A stretch of DNA of 40,080 nucleotides from UBA2279 sp041595875 (lineage in GTDB: Bacteria > Actinomycetota > Coriobacteriia > Anaerosomatales > Anaerosomataceae), in the NCBI GenBank assembly GCA_041595875.1, contig JBFHJN010000016.1, positions 1-40,080 on the forward strand, in the 5' to 3' direction. The notes below the pieces were generated by a model that was not told the DNA's origin, searched no databases, and saw only the letters and a program-made list of their open reading frames with translations. Positions 9,124 to 17,133 of the stretch are shown in pieces. A program made the position numbers and the translations under genes. How positions within the stretch are numbered: position 1 is the stretch's first letter; each line of letters begins with the position of its first letter.

Positions 9124-9804
9124 ATGGGCTCTGGTATGGAAGACATCAAGAAGCACAAGCGAGTCAACGACATGCTGCTCGGCCCGCTGGAGCGCCCTGC
9201 GCTGCAGTGGCTCGCCAAGCACAGCCCCTCCTGGATCACGCCTGATGTCTTGACCACTATCGGGACGCTGGCCAGTGTCGGTGTGTTCGCGGGCTACGCG
9301 CTCAGCAACCAGAGCATCTGGTGGCTGTGGTTCGTCAACCTCGGCTTCCTGGTCAACTGGTATGGCGACAGCCTCGATGGCACGCTTGCTCGCTACCGCA
9401 AGATCGAGAGGCCCAAGTTCGGCTTCTACATCGATCACACGGTGGACGCCATCAGCGAGTTCCTGACCATCATCGGCATCGGGATGTCGCCGTTTCTGCG
9501 CCTGGACATCGCTGCGTTCGCCCTTATCGGCTATCTGCTCATGAGCGTGCACGTCTACGTCCGCACGTGCGTGGACGGCGTCTTCAAGATCAGCTTCTCG
9601 AAGGTGGGACCAACCGAGATGCGCGCCATCATCGTGCTGGTGAACATCGCGATCTTCTTCGCACAGGACTTCTTCTTGCGCGAACTGGTCTTCGGCCTAC
9701 GGCCGTTCGACATCATCGGCGTGGGACTTGCCGTGGGTATGGGTATCGCCTTCTTGGTTGCGTCATCGCGCGAAGCATTGCGTCTTGTGAGATTGGGAGA
9801 GTAG
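9124..9804 (+). CDS. CDP-alcohol phosphatidyltransferase
   Basis: A 226-residue membrane enzyme with about six hydrophobic segments. The signature D82-x2-D85-G86-x2-A89-R90-x9-G100-x3-D104-x3-D108 is present, with nine rather than the textbook eight residues between AR and G. It joins a CDP-linked lipid to an alcohol head group (for example inositol phosphate or glycerol phosphate), or a CDP-alcohol to a lipid. Which of these cannot be read here; the neighbourhood allows either a phosphoinositide-like lipid or the head group of a sphingolipid. AGGAAGG precedes the ATG. It lies 39 bp after the acyltransferase and 10 bp before the patatin gene. Confidence 0.88.
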   Translation: MGSGMEDIKKHKRVNDMLLGPLERPALQWLAKHSPSWITPDVLTTIGTLASVGVFAGYALSNQSIWWLWFVNLGFLVNWYGDSLDGTLARYRKIERPKFGFYIDHTVDAISEFLTIIGIGMSPFLRLDIAAFALIGYLLMSVHVYVRTCVDGVFKISFSKVGPTEMRAIIVLVNIAIFFAQDFFLRELVFGLRPFDIIGVGLAVGMGIAFLVASSREALRLVRLGE

Positions 9805-9814
9805 GCGGCCACAG

Positions 9815-10714
9815 ATGAGCGGCATGTTCTCGCGTGAGCCTCGGCGACTCGGGGTCGCGTTGGGCGGCGGCAGCGCCCGCGGCCTGGCCCACATAGGCGT
9901 TCTCAGGGTGTTTGCCGGGGCGGGACTGGTCCCCTCGGCTATCGCCGGCACGAGTATGGGCTCCATCGTGGGAGCGTTCGCCGCGGCCGGCTACTCGATG
10001 GGCGAGCTTGAGCAGATCGCGGTCGAACTGGACGTTCGCGACATGGTCTCGTTTGCCGACCTGCATCCCGGGCGAGCATCTCTTATCAACGGCGAGAAGG
10101 TTGAAGCGTGGTTGCGCGAGTGGCTGCCGCCCACCTTTGCCGAGCTGAAGTTGCCGTTCGTGTGCGTCTCCGTGGATCTGCGCACCGGGACGGTCGTCAG
10201 GCACGCCGAGGGAGACCTCATCAAAGCGGTGCGCGCGAGCTGCTCGATCCCCGGTGTGTTCACGCCGGTAGTGCGCGGCGATGAAGTCCTCGTGGATGGA
10301 GGCGTCCTGGAGCCCCTGCCGGTGCCAACGCTCAAGGCCATGCATGCATCAGATGTGCAGGTCGCGGTCACGGTAGGCAGGCTCGGCGTCCTGCGTCCGG
10401 GCTTTGGCTTTGGCGACCGTGAGCGCAGCGGCGTCCAGCGCCTGTGGAACTCGTTGGTCGACCAGGAGCAGAAGGACAAGGAGAAGGAGAAGGAGCCGCG
10501 GGGCCTTCAGACTCTCAATGTCTCGCTTCAGGTCATGCAGCGGGAGCTGGAGCGCCCTGCCATGGAAATGGCCGACGTGGTCGTGGCACCGGATGTAGCG
10601 GCGTTCGACGGACACGAGTTCCTTGAGGCCGAGCGGCTCATCGCTCTTGGCGAGCAGGCTGGCGAGAACGCCCTCCCCGCGGTCCTTCGGCGCCTGGGCG
10701 TCAGTCCACGCTGA
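9815..10714 (+). CDS. Patatin-like phospholipase (RssA/YlbK type)
   Basis: A 299-residue patatin-family serine hydrolase. The oxyanion loop GGGSARG is at about 18-24, nucleophile GTSMG has Ser47, and the catalytic Asp is in DGG at Asp161. A charged KEKEKE linker near 222-230 precedes a C-terminal helical part. Family members deacylate phospholipids or lysolipids; no signal peptide is present, so it should act at the inner leaflet. It lies 10 bp after the CDP-alcohol transferase, so it probably serves turnover or remodelling in the same pathway. A second ATG at 9824 is possible. Confidence 0.88.
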   Translation: MSGMFSREPRRLGVALGGGSARGLAHIGVLRVFAGAGLVPSAIAGTSMGSIVGAFAAAGYSMGELEQIAVELDVRDMVSFADLHPGRASLINGEKVEAWLREWLPPTFAELKLPFVCVSVDLRTGTVVRHAEGDLIKAVRASCSIPGVFTPVVRGDEVLVDGGVLEPLPVPTLKAMHASDVQVAVTVGRLGVLRPGFGFGDRERSGVQRLWNSLVDQEQKDKEKEKEPRGLQTLNVSLQVMQRELERPAMEMADVVVAPDVAAFDGHEFLEAERLIALGEQAGENALPAVLRRLGVSPR

Positions 10715-10776
10715 TCTCGCGGGTCTCGGCACGCTACCTGCTACCATGTGCGAGTCGTCGTCTCGAGGAGGAACGC

Positions 10777-11403
10777 GTGCCAGCTGCAGCCAAGCCCCGT
10801 TTCAGGAACACGCTCTATATCGCCATGGCACTGCTCGGCGTCTTGACCGCAGTGCTGGTCGCGCTGATCCCGCCGGATGAGAAACTGGGCGGAATGGTGC
10901 GCCTTGTGATGACGCACGGAGCTTCTACATGGGTCAACATGGCGACATTCACGTTGGCAGGAGTGCTTGGTCTGGTCTTCGTCACGGGAGCGGCGTCCAC
11001 CCGTCGCTGGGGTGAGGCGTTCCGCTGGATATCGTTCCCGCTCTGGATCATCAACTCCGCGTTGGGCCTGCTCTCCATGAAGCTCATCTGGGGCGGCATC
11101 CTGTGGGATGAGCCCCGCCTCATGATGACCTTCGGGCTTCTGGCCGCCGCGGCTGTCGTCCTGGCGCTCCAGCTCGTGTTCGACGCGCCAAAGCTCACCG
11201 CTGTGCTGGACGCGACGCTTGCTGGCGGACTCTGGGCGCTCGTGCTGCTGTTGCCCAACCTCTTCCACCCGGACAGCCCGGTCTTCAGCTCTGGCAACTG
11301 GGCGTTCATCGGGCCGTTTCTTGGCATCGTGGCAGCGCTGCTGGCCATCGCACTGTGCGTCGCGGTGCTCATCGCCCGCAGGCCTGAACCCGCGGGCGAG
11401 TAG
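10777..11403 (+). CDS. Small multi-pass membrane protein with CcmC-like (heme-handling) features
   Basis: A 208-residue protein with about six membrane helices, starting with GTG after a strong GGAGGAAC. It aligns by eye with CcmC, the heme-handling subunit of cytochrome c maturation. The THGASTW segment (His47) matches the first histidine block, usually HVPSAW. W105-GGIL-W110-D111-EPRL resembles the tryptophan-rich WWD motif. His164 (LFHPDSP) sits where the second heme-ligand histidine is expected. The motif is degenerate, and no other ccm gene is nearby. It may bind heme or be a repurposed membrane relative. It converges on the SPT-like gene (nine bases between stop codons). Confidence 0.55.
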   Translation: MPAAAKPRFRNTLYIAMALLGVLTAVLVALIPPDEKLGGMVRLVMTHGASTWVNMATFTLAGVLGLVFVTGAASTRRWGEAFRWISFPLWIINSALGLLSMKLIWGGILWDEPRLMMTFGLLAAAAVVLALQLVFDAPKLTAVLDATLAGGLWALVLLLPNLFHPDSPVFSSGNWAFIGPFLGIVAALLAIALCVAVLIARRPEPAGE

Positions 11404-11412
11404 TCCCGGACC

Positions 11413-12603
11413 CTAGCCTACGACTCCGAGTTCCTTGCCGATCCTGGCGAAGGTCTCCAGCACGTAGTCCATCTGCTCATCGGTGTGCGACGCCATGTAG
11501 CTGGTGCGCAGAAGTGCCCGACCCGCGGGGACCGCAGGCGGACGCACGGGGTTCACGAAGATCCCCTCGTCGAGCAGCCGCTTCCAAAACGCGAACACGA
11601 GCATCTCATCTCCGAGGATGATGGGGATCACAGGCGTCTCGCTGGTGCCCAGGTCGAAGCCCAGATCACGGTAGCCCTTCTGCATGCGCGTGGTGATCTC
11701 CCACAGACGCTCGCGGTGCTGCGGTTCGCTCTCCATCACATCGAGCGAGCCCAGGCATGCGCCCACCGAGGCGGGAGACATGGCTGCCGAGAAGATGAAC
11801 GGGCGCGAGTTGTGCCGTATGTAGTCGATCACTTTCGCATCGCCGGCGATGAAGCCGCCAAGCGAAGCGAAGCTCTTGGAGAACGTCCCCATGATGAGGT
11901 CGACATCGTCGGTGACACCGAAGTGGGCCGCTGTGCCCTCGCCCCTGGGGCCGAGCACGCCGCTGGCATGTGCGTCATCCACCATCAGCCGGGCGCCGAA
12001 CTCCTTGCAGATCTCGATCATCTCGGGCAGAGGAGCGACGTCTCCCTCCATGCTGAACACACCGTCCACGACCACGAGGGTGCCCCCGTGAGCGTTTGGC
12101 CCCAGTGATGCCAGCGTCTTGCGCAAGCTCGCCAGGTTGTTGTGCTCGAAACGGGACACCTTGCCGTAAGACAGCTTGCAGCCGTCGTAGATGCTTGCGT
12201 GGTCGTCTTTGTCGATGACCACGTTGTCGTGACGACCGACGATGGCCGAGATGGTGCCCAGGTTGGTCTGGAAGCCCGTGGAGAAGACCAGGGTCGCCTC
12301 TTTGCCCACGAACGCTGCAAGACGCTGCTCCAGCTCCTCGTGGATCGAGAAGTTCCCGTTGAGCAGGCGGGAGCCGGTGCAGCTTGGGCCGAACTTCTCC
12401 AAGGCGTCGTGCGCCCTTTTGCGTACGTGTGGGTGGGTGGTCAGGCCCAGGTAGTTGTTCGAGCCCAGCATGATGAGCTCGCGACCGTCCATGAGGACTT
12501 TGGAGTCTGATTCGGACTCGATCACTCGGAAGTATGGATAGTATCCAGACGCTTTCGCATCGTCAGCGTCGGTGTAGTCAAGGCACTTCTGGAAGATGTC
12601 CAT
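11413..12603 (-). CDS. Serine-palmitoyltransferase-like alpha-oxoamine synthase
   Basis: A 396-residue PLP enzyme of the alpha-oxoamine synthase family (SPT, BioF, Kbl). The PLP lysine is K243 in TFSKSFASLGGF; the HAS stacking histidine (136) and DDAH block (209-212) are in place. The TFSKSFA..GGF form and the start YYPYFRVIESESDSKV followed by MLGSNNYLGLT look like bacterial serine palmitoyltransferases rather than BioF or Kbl, which usually have other residues around the lysine. It would condense an amino acid (serine) with an acyl thioester and release CO2. GGGGAG precedes the ATG at 12603; an upstream in-frame start at 12636 is less likely. It is divergent from the B12 operon. Confidence 0.78.
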   Translation of the reverse strand: MDIFQKCLDYTDADDAKASGYYPYFRVIESESDSKVLMDGRELIMLGSNNYLGLTTHPHVRKRAHDALEKFGPSCTGSRLLNGNFSIHEELEQRLAAFVGKEATLVFSTGFQTNLGTISAIVGRHDNVVIDKDDHASIYDGCKLSYGKVSRFEHNNLASLRKTLASLGPNAHGGTLVVVDGVFSMEGDVAPLPEMIEICKEFGARLMVDDAHASGVLGPRGEGTAAHFGVTDDVDLIMGTFSKSFASLGGFIAGDAKVIDYIRHNSRPFIFSAAMSPASVGACLGSLDVMESEPQHRERLWEITTRMQKGYRDLGFDLGTSETPVIPIILGDEMLVFAFWKRLLDEGIFVNPVRPPAVPAGRALLRTSYMASHTDEQMDYVLETFARIGKELGVVG

Positions 12604-12708
12604 CGAGCTCCCCTCGGGACACGGGTGTTTTTGCATACCTCGCTATTCTAGCCGTTTCAGTCGCGGTCATGTTGGTCGGTGTTCCTTCCCAAGCGCGGCA
12701 ACGGCGCG

Positions 12709-12714
12709 TACTAT
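12709..12714 (+). promoter_or_regulatory. Candidate -10 box of the riboswitch-btu operon
   Basis: TACTAT lies just upstream of the first conserved riboswitch bases; the -35 (TTCCCA at 17 bases) is poor. Position rather than sequence is the main support. Confidence 0.35.
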
Positions 12715-12729
12715 GGCTCTACAACCGAA

Positions 12730-12852
12730 CACGGGTCCTGGGTGCTCGACACTGTCGAGAGAATAGGGAAGTCGGTGAGATTCCGACGCGGACCCGCCAC
12801 TGTGATGAGGCGCACATGCCTCTAAGTCAGGAGACCTGCCCAGGATCTGCGA
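12730..12852 (+). promoter_or_regulatory. Cobalamin (B12) riboswitch aptamer
   Basis: The conserved core is unmistakable: GGGAAGTCGGTGAGATTCCG, then GACCCGCCACTGTGATGAG, then the B12 box AGTCAGGAGACCTGCC at 12825-12840. It sits in the 5' leader of the btuF operon, about 170 bases ahead of the start codon. When adenosylcobalamin or a related corrinoid binds, expression should fall. The edges given are approximate; the outer P1 stem was not fully traced. Confidence 0.95.
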
Positions 12853-12920
12853 CGCGGCCTTCGAGGTGGAGGCACGGTCGCTGCCACGTGCATGCGTTCC
12901 GGCAGACCGAACACCTTGAA

Positions 12921-12954
12921 GACTCTCGCATCGGCGAGGGTCTTTTCGTGTTTT
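12921..12954 (+). terminator. Rho-independent terminator, riboswitch expression platform
   Basis: GACTCTCGC pairs with GCGAGGGTC (one wobble) around a four-base loop, followed by TTTTCGTGTTTT. Its place between the aptamer and the btuF start makes it the likely OFF-state structure, so control would be by transcription termination. Confidence 0.85.
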
Positions 12955-13009
12955 CGGCCCGAGTTCGGCGGAATGTCGGGAATGTATGGACGGATGCAGG
13001 AGGAATGGA

Positions 13010-13951
13010 ATGAAAGCTAGAGTTGGAACCAAAAGCCGCATCGCGGCGACGTTGCTGGCGCTCATGTTGCTGGCGACGGCGCTCACCGGATGCGGCGGTG
13101 CTGCACAGGACGAGGAGGCCGAGGCCCCCAAGACCGCGGCGTTCCCTGTCACGGTGACAGATGACGCCGGCCGAGAAGTGACGGTCGACGCAAAGCCGGA
13201 GCGCATAGTGTCGCTGGCTCCCGCAAACACGGAGATCCTGTACGGACTGGGAGCTCTCGACCGTGTGGTCGGGGTCACCACCTACGATGACTACCCGCCC
13301 GAGGTGGCCACGCTTGAGAAGGTGGGCGATTTCGTCGGCCCCAACCTTGAGGCGATAGCCGCTCTCGATCCCGACCTCGTGCTGGTGACCACTGGCGTGC
13401 AGGCCGAGATCATCTCGCAGATCGAGGCGCTGGGTGCCACGGTCATCGCGGTAGACCCGCAGAACCTGGACGCTCTCTATGTGTCCATAGCCACGGTTGG
13501 CGACGCCATCGGCGAGCCGGCCAAGGCCGAGGAGGTCGTCTCGGAGATGCAGCGCGAGCTGGCCGCTATCCAGGAGGCCATCGATGCCGCGCCCGTGCGC
13601 TGCTTCATCGAGATCGCGCAAGACCCGCTCTACACTGCGGGTGCAGGAACGCTGCTCAACGATCTCATCGAGCAGGCCGGTGGCGAGAACGTCGTCGTGC
13701 AGGAGGGTTATGTGGGCTACTCCGTGGAGCAGCTGCTCACCGATGACCCCGAGGTCTACCTTGCGACCCTCGGCTCGATGAGCGACCCTGCCGATCTTGC
13801 CAACAGGCCCGGCTACGAAGGTCTTTCTGCCGTCAAGAACGGTCGTGTGGCGGTCCTCGAGGACAATCTGGTGAGCCGCCCCGGTCCGCGTGTCATCCAG
13901 GGCGTGCGCCAGATCGCCGAGGCGCTGCACCCGGAAGCGTTCGGAAACTAG
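13010..13951 (+). CDS. btuF: Cobalamin ABC transporter substrate-binding lipoprotein
   Basis: A 313-residue class III periplasmic-type binding protein with a lipoprotein signal (lipobox LTGC). The mature part starts with the hallmark VTDDAGREV and PERIVSLAPANTEILYGLG, and the family's two-lobe helix-linked layout fits the length. It should capture corrinoids outside the membrane and hand them to BtuC. The start at 13010 is set by AGGAGGAATGGA directly ahead. It is the first gene behind the cobalamin riboswitch, which is the main support for cobalamin rather than siderophore or heme as the ligand. Confidence 0.92.
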   Translation: MKARVGTKSRIAATLLALMLLATALTGCGGAAQDEEAEAPKTAAFPVTVTDDAGREVTVDAKPERIVSLAPANTEILYGLGALDRVVGVTTYDDYPPEVATLEKVGDFVGPNLEAIAALDPDLVLVTTGVQAEIISQIEALGATVIAVDPQNLDALYVSIATVGDAIGEPAKAEEVVSEMQRELAAIQEAIDAAPVRCFIEIAQDPLYTAGAGTLLNDLIEQAGGENVVVQEGYVGYSVEQLLTDDPEVYLATLGSMSDPADLANRPGYEGLSAVKNGRVAVLEDNLVSRPGPRVIQGVRQIAEALHPEAFGN

Positions 13952-13952
13952 C

Positions 13953-14975
13953 GTGAGCACCGCTCCCGGATCGGCGCGCAGGCGCCTCGCAATCGCGACC
14001 CTAGGGGTCTTGCTGCTGGTTGCGATGGTGCTTGCCGTCGGTCTGGGCGCGGTGAACGTGAGTCCCGCCGATACCATCTCGGCGATCGCACGCGGTATCC
14101 GCGGAGAGCAGCTCGTGCAGTCGGACGCCGTCATCTGGCAGTTGCGTCTGCCGCGCGTGCTGCTGGCAGCACTGGTGGGTTCCGCGCTGGCGCTTGCTGG
14201 CGTGCTCTACCAGGCGCTGTTCAAGAATCCGCTTGCCGACCCCTATATCCTCGGTGTCTCGTCCGGCGCGGGTCTGGGTGCGACCATCGCATTCGTCGCT
14301 GCCGGCACGAGCTTCGCAAGCCGCTCCTTCGGGGTCCCAGTGGGGGCGTTTTTGGGAGCGCTTCTGACCATCGCGTTCGTGGTGCGTCTGGCGTCCCGCG
14401 CGGGCCGGGCGGACACAGTGTCGCTTCTGCTGGCGGGCGTTGCCATCTCATACACGCTGTCGGCGGTCACGTCGTTTCTGATGGTGGTCTTCCGCAACTC
14501 CATGCAGTCGGTGGTCTTCTGGATGATGGGTGGGCTCACATCCGCCTCATGGCAGAACGTGTGGGTCGTCTCGGTCATGTTCACCATCGGTGCGGTCGTC
14601 CCCATCTTCTATGCGCGAGAACTCGACATCATGCTGCTTGGCGACGAGCGTGCGGGTCAGCTGGGCGTCAACGTGGAGCGCTTCAAGATCATCGTGCTCG
14701 CTGCGGCATCCCTTGTGGTGGCCGCCGCCGTGTCGGTCTCGGGGCTTATCGGCTTTGTGGGCCTCATGACGCCGCATATGGCGCGGCTGGTCCTGGGCCC
14801 CGATCATCGGCTCTTGCTGCCCGCTTCCACGCTTGCTGGTGCCATCGTGATGGTGCTCGCCGACCTTGCTGCCAGGACGGTCCTGGCCCCTGTCGAGATA
14901 CCCGTCGGGATCGTCACGGCTGTCCTGGGCGGGCCTTTCTTCCTGTGGCTCCTTGTTCGTAAGGAGCGCCGATGA
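13953..14975 (+). CDS. btuC: Cobalamin ABC transporter permease (FecCD family)
   Basis: A 340-residue FecCD/BtuC permease with about ten membrane helices. WQLRLPRVLLAALVG near the N-terminus and GLIGFVGLMTPHMARL in the loop that contacts the ATPase are typical. The GTG at 13953 begins one base after the btuF stop, giving a start just before TM1; a longer frame back to 13890 overlaps btuF and is unlikely. Its stop overlaps the btuD start (ATGA at 14972-14975). Confidence 0.92.
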   Translation: MSTAPGSARRRLAIATLGVLLLVAMVLAVGLGAVNVSPADTISAIARGIRGEQLVQSDAVIWQLRLPRVLLAALVGSALALAGVLYQALFKNPLADPYILGVSSGAGLGATIAFVAAGTSFASRSFGVPVGAFLGALLTIAFVVRLASRAGRADTVSLLLAGVAISYTLSAVTSFLMVVFRNSMQSVVFWMMGGLTSASWQNVWVVSVMFTIGAVVPIFYARELDIMLLGDERAGQLGVNVERFKIIVLAAASLVVAAAVSVSGLIGFVGLMTPHMARLVLGPDHRLLLPASTLAGAIVMVLADLAARTVLAPVEIPVGIVTAVLGGPFFLWLLVRKERR

Positions 14976-16246
14976 ACCCCGTGCAGGCACCCCGCCTCGC
15001 GTTCTCCGCTGCGATCGTCGGCTACGGCGGGGCGCCCATCGTGCGCGGGGTCGATCTTGAGGTTGCCGCGGGAAACTTCGTGGGTCTTGTGGGGCCTAAC
15101 GGTGCAGGCAAGTCCACGCTGCTGCGGTCCGTGACAGGGGCTGCCGATCTTCTCTCGGGCTCCGTCACCCTGGACGGGGAGTCCGTGGCGCGCATGTCGG
15201 CCAAAGAGCGCGCCCGCTCGGTGGGGGTCGTCCCGCAGACGCTGCCGGTCGCGTTCGCCTTCGACGGGCGCTCGTTCGTGCAGATGGGACGGCATCCGTG
15301 GCTGGGCAGGCTGCAAGACCTGACGGACGAAGACCACGATATCGTCGAAGAAGTGATGGAGCTGACCGACACCGCCCGCTTCGCGCATGAGCGTGTGGAC
15401 ACGCTATCCGGCGGCGATCTGCAGCGTCTCACGGTCGCGCAAGCGTTGGCGCAGCGCCCGCGGGTGCTGCTGCTCGATGAGCCGACCAGCCATCTGGACC
15501 TGAACCATCGCCTGCAGGTGCTCGACCTGGTGCGTCGTCTGGCCGATGACGGCATGGCGGTTCTCGCCGTGTTCCACGACCTGGACATCGCGGCGCGCTA
15601 CAGCGACCGCATCGCTGTGGTCTCCGATGGCGAGATGATCCCTGCGCGGCCCCCCGAGCGCGCGCTGGAAGCCTCGGTGATCGAGTCGGTATTCGGGGTG
15701 AAGGCGGTCGTCCGCACCGACCCGGTCACTGGCACGCTTGCGATCACGCCGGTGGTGCGTCGTGCGGATGTGGAGCGCCCGACACGCGGCAGGGTCGGGG
15801 TCGTGTGCGGCACGGGGACCGGCGCGGTGCTGATGCGCAGCCTCGCGCTTCGCGGCGTTTCCGTTGCGGCTGGGGCGCTCAACCGTGGCGACGTCGATCA
15901 GGCGGTGGCGGTCACGTTGGGTGCAGACCACATCGACCTGCCTGCGTTCGGAGAGATGGCCCCGGAAGCCGAGCTTGCCGTCCGTCAGCAATACGCCGGT
16001 TGCAGCTGCGTCATCGTCGCCCCCACGCCGTTCGGCCGCGCGAACGTCGGCAATCTTCGGGCGGCTCTCCAAAGCGGCGCACCTCTCATCCTCATGGGAG
16101 AGATGTCTGCCGAGAGGGACTTCTCGGGCGGTCGGGCGACCTCTCTGTGGGAGCAGGCCGTGGATGGCGGCGCTGTGCGGGTAGGAACCGACGCAGAGGC
16201 GCTGGATGCGGCGCTGGGTCTGTTACGCGATGGTAGCGAGGAGTAG
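14972..16246 (+). CDS. btuD: Cobalamin ABC transporter ATPase with C-terminal extension
   Basis: A 424-residue protein, about 160 residues longer than a plain BtuD. Residues 1-255 are the ATPase: Walker A GPNGAGKST, Q-loop VVPQ, signature LSGGDLQR, Walker B LLLDEP and the H-loop in VFHD. Residues about 265-424 form a second, Rossmann-like domain starting GVVCGTGTGA with a VIVAPTPFG strand. Similar extended ATPases occur in some archaeal and bacterial corrinoid transporters; the extension has no known function that I can name. It is coupled to btuC by ATGA overlap and followed within four bases by cobO. Confidence 0.9.
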   Translation: MNPVQAPRLAFSAAIVGYGGAPIVRGVDLEVAAGNFVGLVGPNGAGKSTLLRSVTGAADLLSGSVTLDGESVARMSAKERARSVGVVPQTLPVAFAFDGRSFVQMGRHPWLGRLQDLTDEDHDIVEEVMELTDTARFAHERVDTLSGGDLQRLTVAQALAQRPRVLLLDEPTSHLDLNHRLQVLDLVRRLADDGMAVLAVFHDLDIAARYSDRIAVVSDGEMIPARPPERALEASVIESVFGVKAVVRTDPVTGTLAITPVVRRADVERPTRGRVGVVCGTGTGAVLMRSLALRGVSVAAGALNRGDVDQAVAVTLGADHIDLPAFGEMAPEAELAVRQQYAGCSCVIVAPTPFGRANVGNLRAALQSGAPLILMGEMSAERDFSGGRATSLWEQAVDGGAVRVGTDAEALDAALGLLRDGSEE

Positions 16247-16249
16247 CTC

Positions 16250-16783
16250 ATGACAACTCAGGGACGGGTCGGCCGCGTGCAGGTCTATACCGGCGAAGGC
16301 AAGGGCAAGACCACCGCTGGTGTGGGACTCTGTGTCCGCGCCGCCGGCGCGGGGCTGCGCGTGCTCTTCTTGCAGTTCGTCAAGGGGGGACGCCGGAGCA
16401 GCGAGCTCGATATGCTCGAGCGCATCGGCGTGGAGGTCGTGCGTCCGGCGCGCGCGTGGACCGGGCTTCTCGGCGGGGGACCCACCGAGGAGGACTACCG
16501 TTCGGTCGCGGAGGCGTGGGGTGTGGCCGGAGCGGCCATCACCGGCGGTGAGTACGATGTCATCGTGCTCGACGAGATCAACGTAGCGCTCGCCTACGAC
16601 CTGTTGGAGCTCGACCCCGTGCTGGCAGCTCTGGGTTCCCGCCCGCTGCATGTGGAAGTGGTGTTCACGGGCAGGGGCGCGCCGGAGGGTCTGGCGCAGG
16701 TCGCAGACCTCATCACCGAGATGGTCCCGCGCAAGCACTACTACGACGCGGGCGTGAACGCCCGTCTCGGGATCGAGTTCTAG
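16250..16783 (+). CDS. cobO: Cob(I)alamin/cobyrinate adenosyltransferase, CobO/BtuR type
   Basis: A 177-residue CobA/CobO/BtuR ATP:corrinoid adenosyltransferase. The P-loop GEGKGKTT lies at about 16-23, followed by FLQFVKGG and VLDEINVAL, all family marks; length is slightly under the usual 190-200. It adenosylates the cobalt of an incoming corrinoid, turning imported cobalamin into its coenzyme form. Being last in the btuFCD operon, four bases after btuD, fits salvage rather than de novo synthesis, since no other cob genes are present. Confidence 0.93.
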   Translation: MTTQGRVGRVQVYTGEGKGKTTAGVGLCVRAAGAGLRVLFLQFVKGGRRSSELDMLERIGVEVVRPARAWTGLLGGGPTEEDYRSVAEAWGVAGAAITGGEYDVIVLDEINVALAYDLLELDPVLAALGSRPLHVEVVFTGRGAPEGLAQVADLITEMVPRKHYYDAGVNARLGIEF

Positions 16784-16811
16784 CGGGAGGGCGACCGCCC
16801 CGTCAGGGCAG

Positions 16812-17081
16812 TCAAGAGACGGGGATGTAGGGCGGCGGCGCGATGTAGTCCGGGCCCATCGGCGAAGCCGGTGTGGCGGCCTCGGCGCTTGCGATATCCG
16901 GCGCTGCAGTATCTTCAGCAGCTGCAGCAGCTTCAGCAGCTTCAGTCTCTTCCGTCGCCATGGCTTGTGTCGGCGCCGATTCCACAGGAATGGGCGGGAA
17001 GAGCATACCGAAGTGCGCCGTGAGCAAGACGACGGACGTCAACATCGCTATGAGAATCAGACTCACCACGCCGCGTACCAT
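16812..17081 (-). CDS. Small membrane-anchored Ala/Pro-rich protein
   Basis: An 89-residue protein: one N-terminal hydrophobic segment (residues 5-30), then a low-complexity acidic, alanine-rich tail (EETEAAEAAAAAEDTAAP) and a proline-rich end (PDYIAPPPYIPVS). The DNA of the tail contains repeats of a GCAGCTTCA-like unit. AAGGAGG with six bases spacing supports the start. It follows the WalJ gene on the same strand after 52 bases and may be co-transcribed. I recognise no family; an extracytoplasmic disordered tail is all that can be read. Confidence 0.65.
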   Translation of the reverse strand: MVRGVVSLILIAMLTSVVLLTAHFGMLFPPIPVESAPTQAMATEETEAAEAAAAAEDTAAPDIASAEAATPASPMGPDYIAPPPYIPVS

Positions 17082-17133
17082 CAGATGCCTCCTTGAGCGC
17101 CTGAGGTACCGTGCGCAAACCGCGTGCCAGAGG

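Noticed and set aside
16786..16802. Short GGGCGACCGCCC hairpin after cobO
   Set aside because: The stem is very short, with no T tract; too weak to call a terminator.
16914..16945. Tandem GCAGCTTCA-like repeat as a possible repeat locus
   Set aside because: It is in frame within the small Ala-rich protein and is explained by its low-complexity tail.
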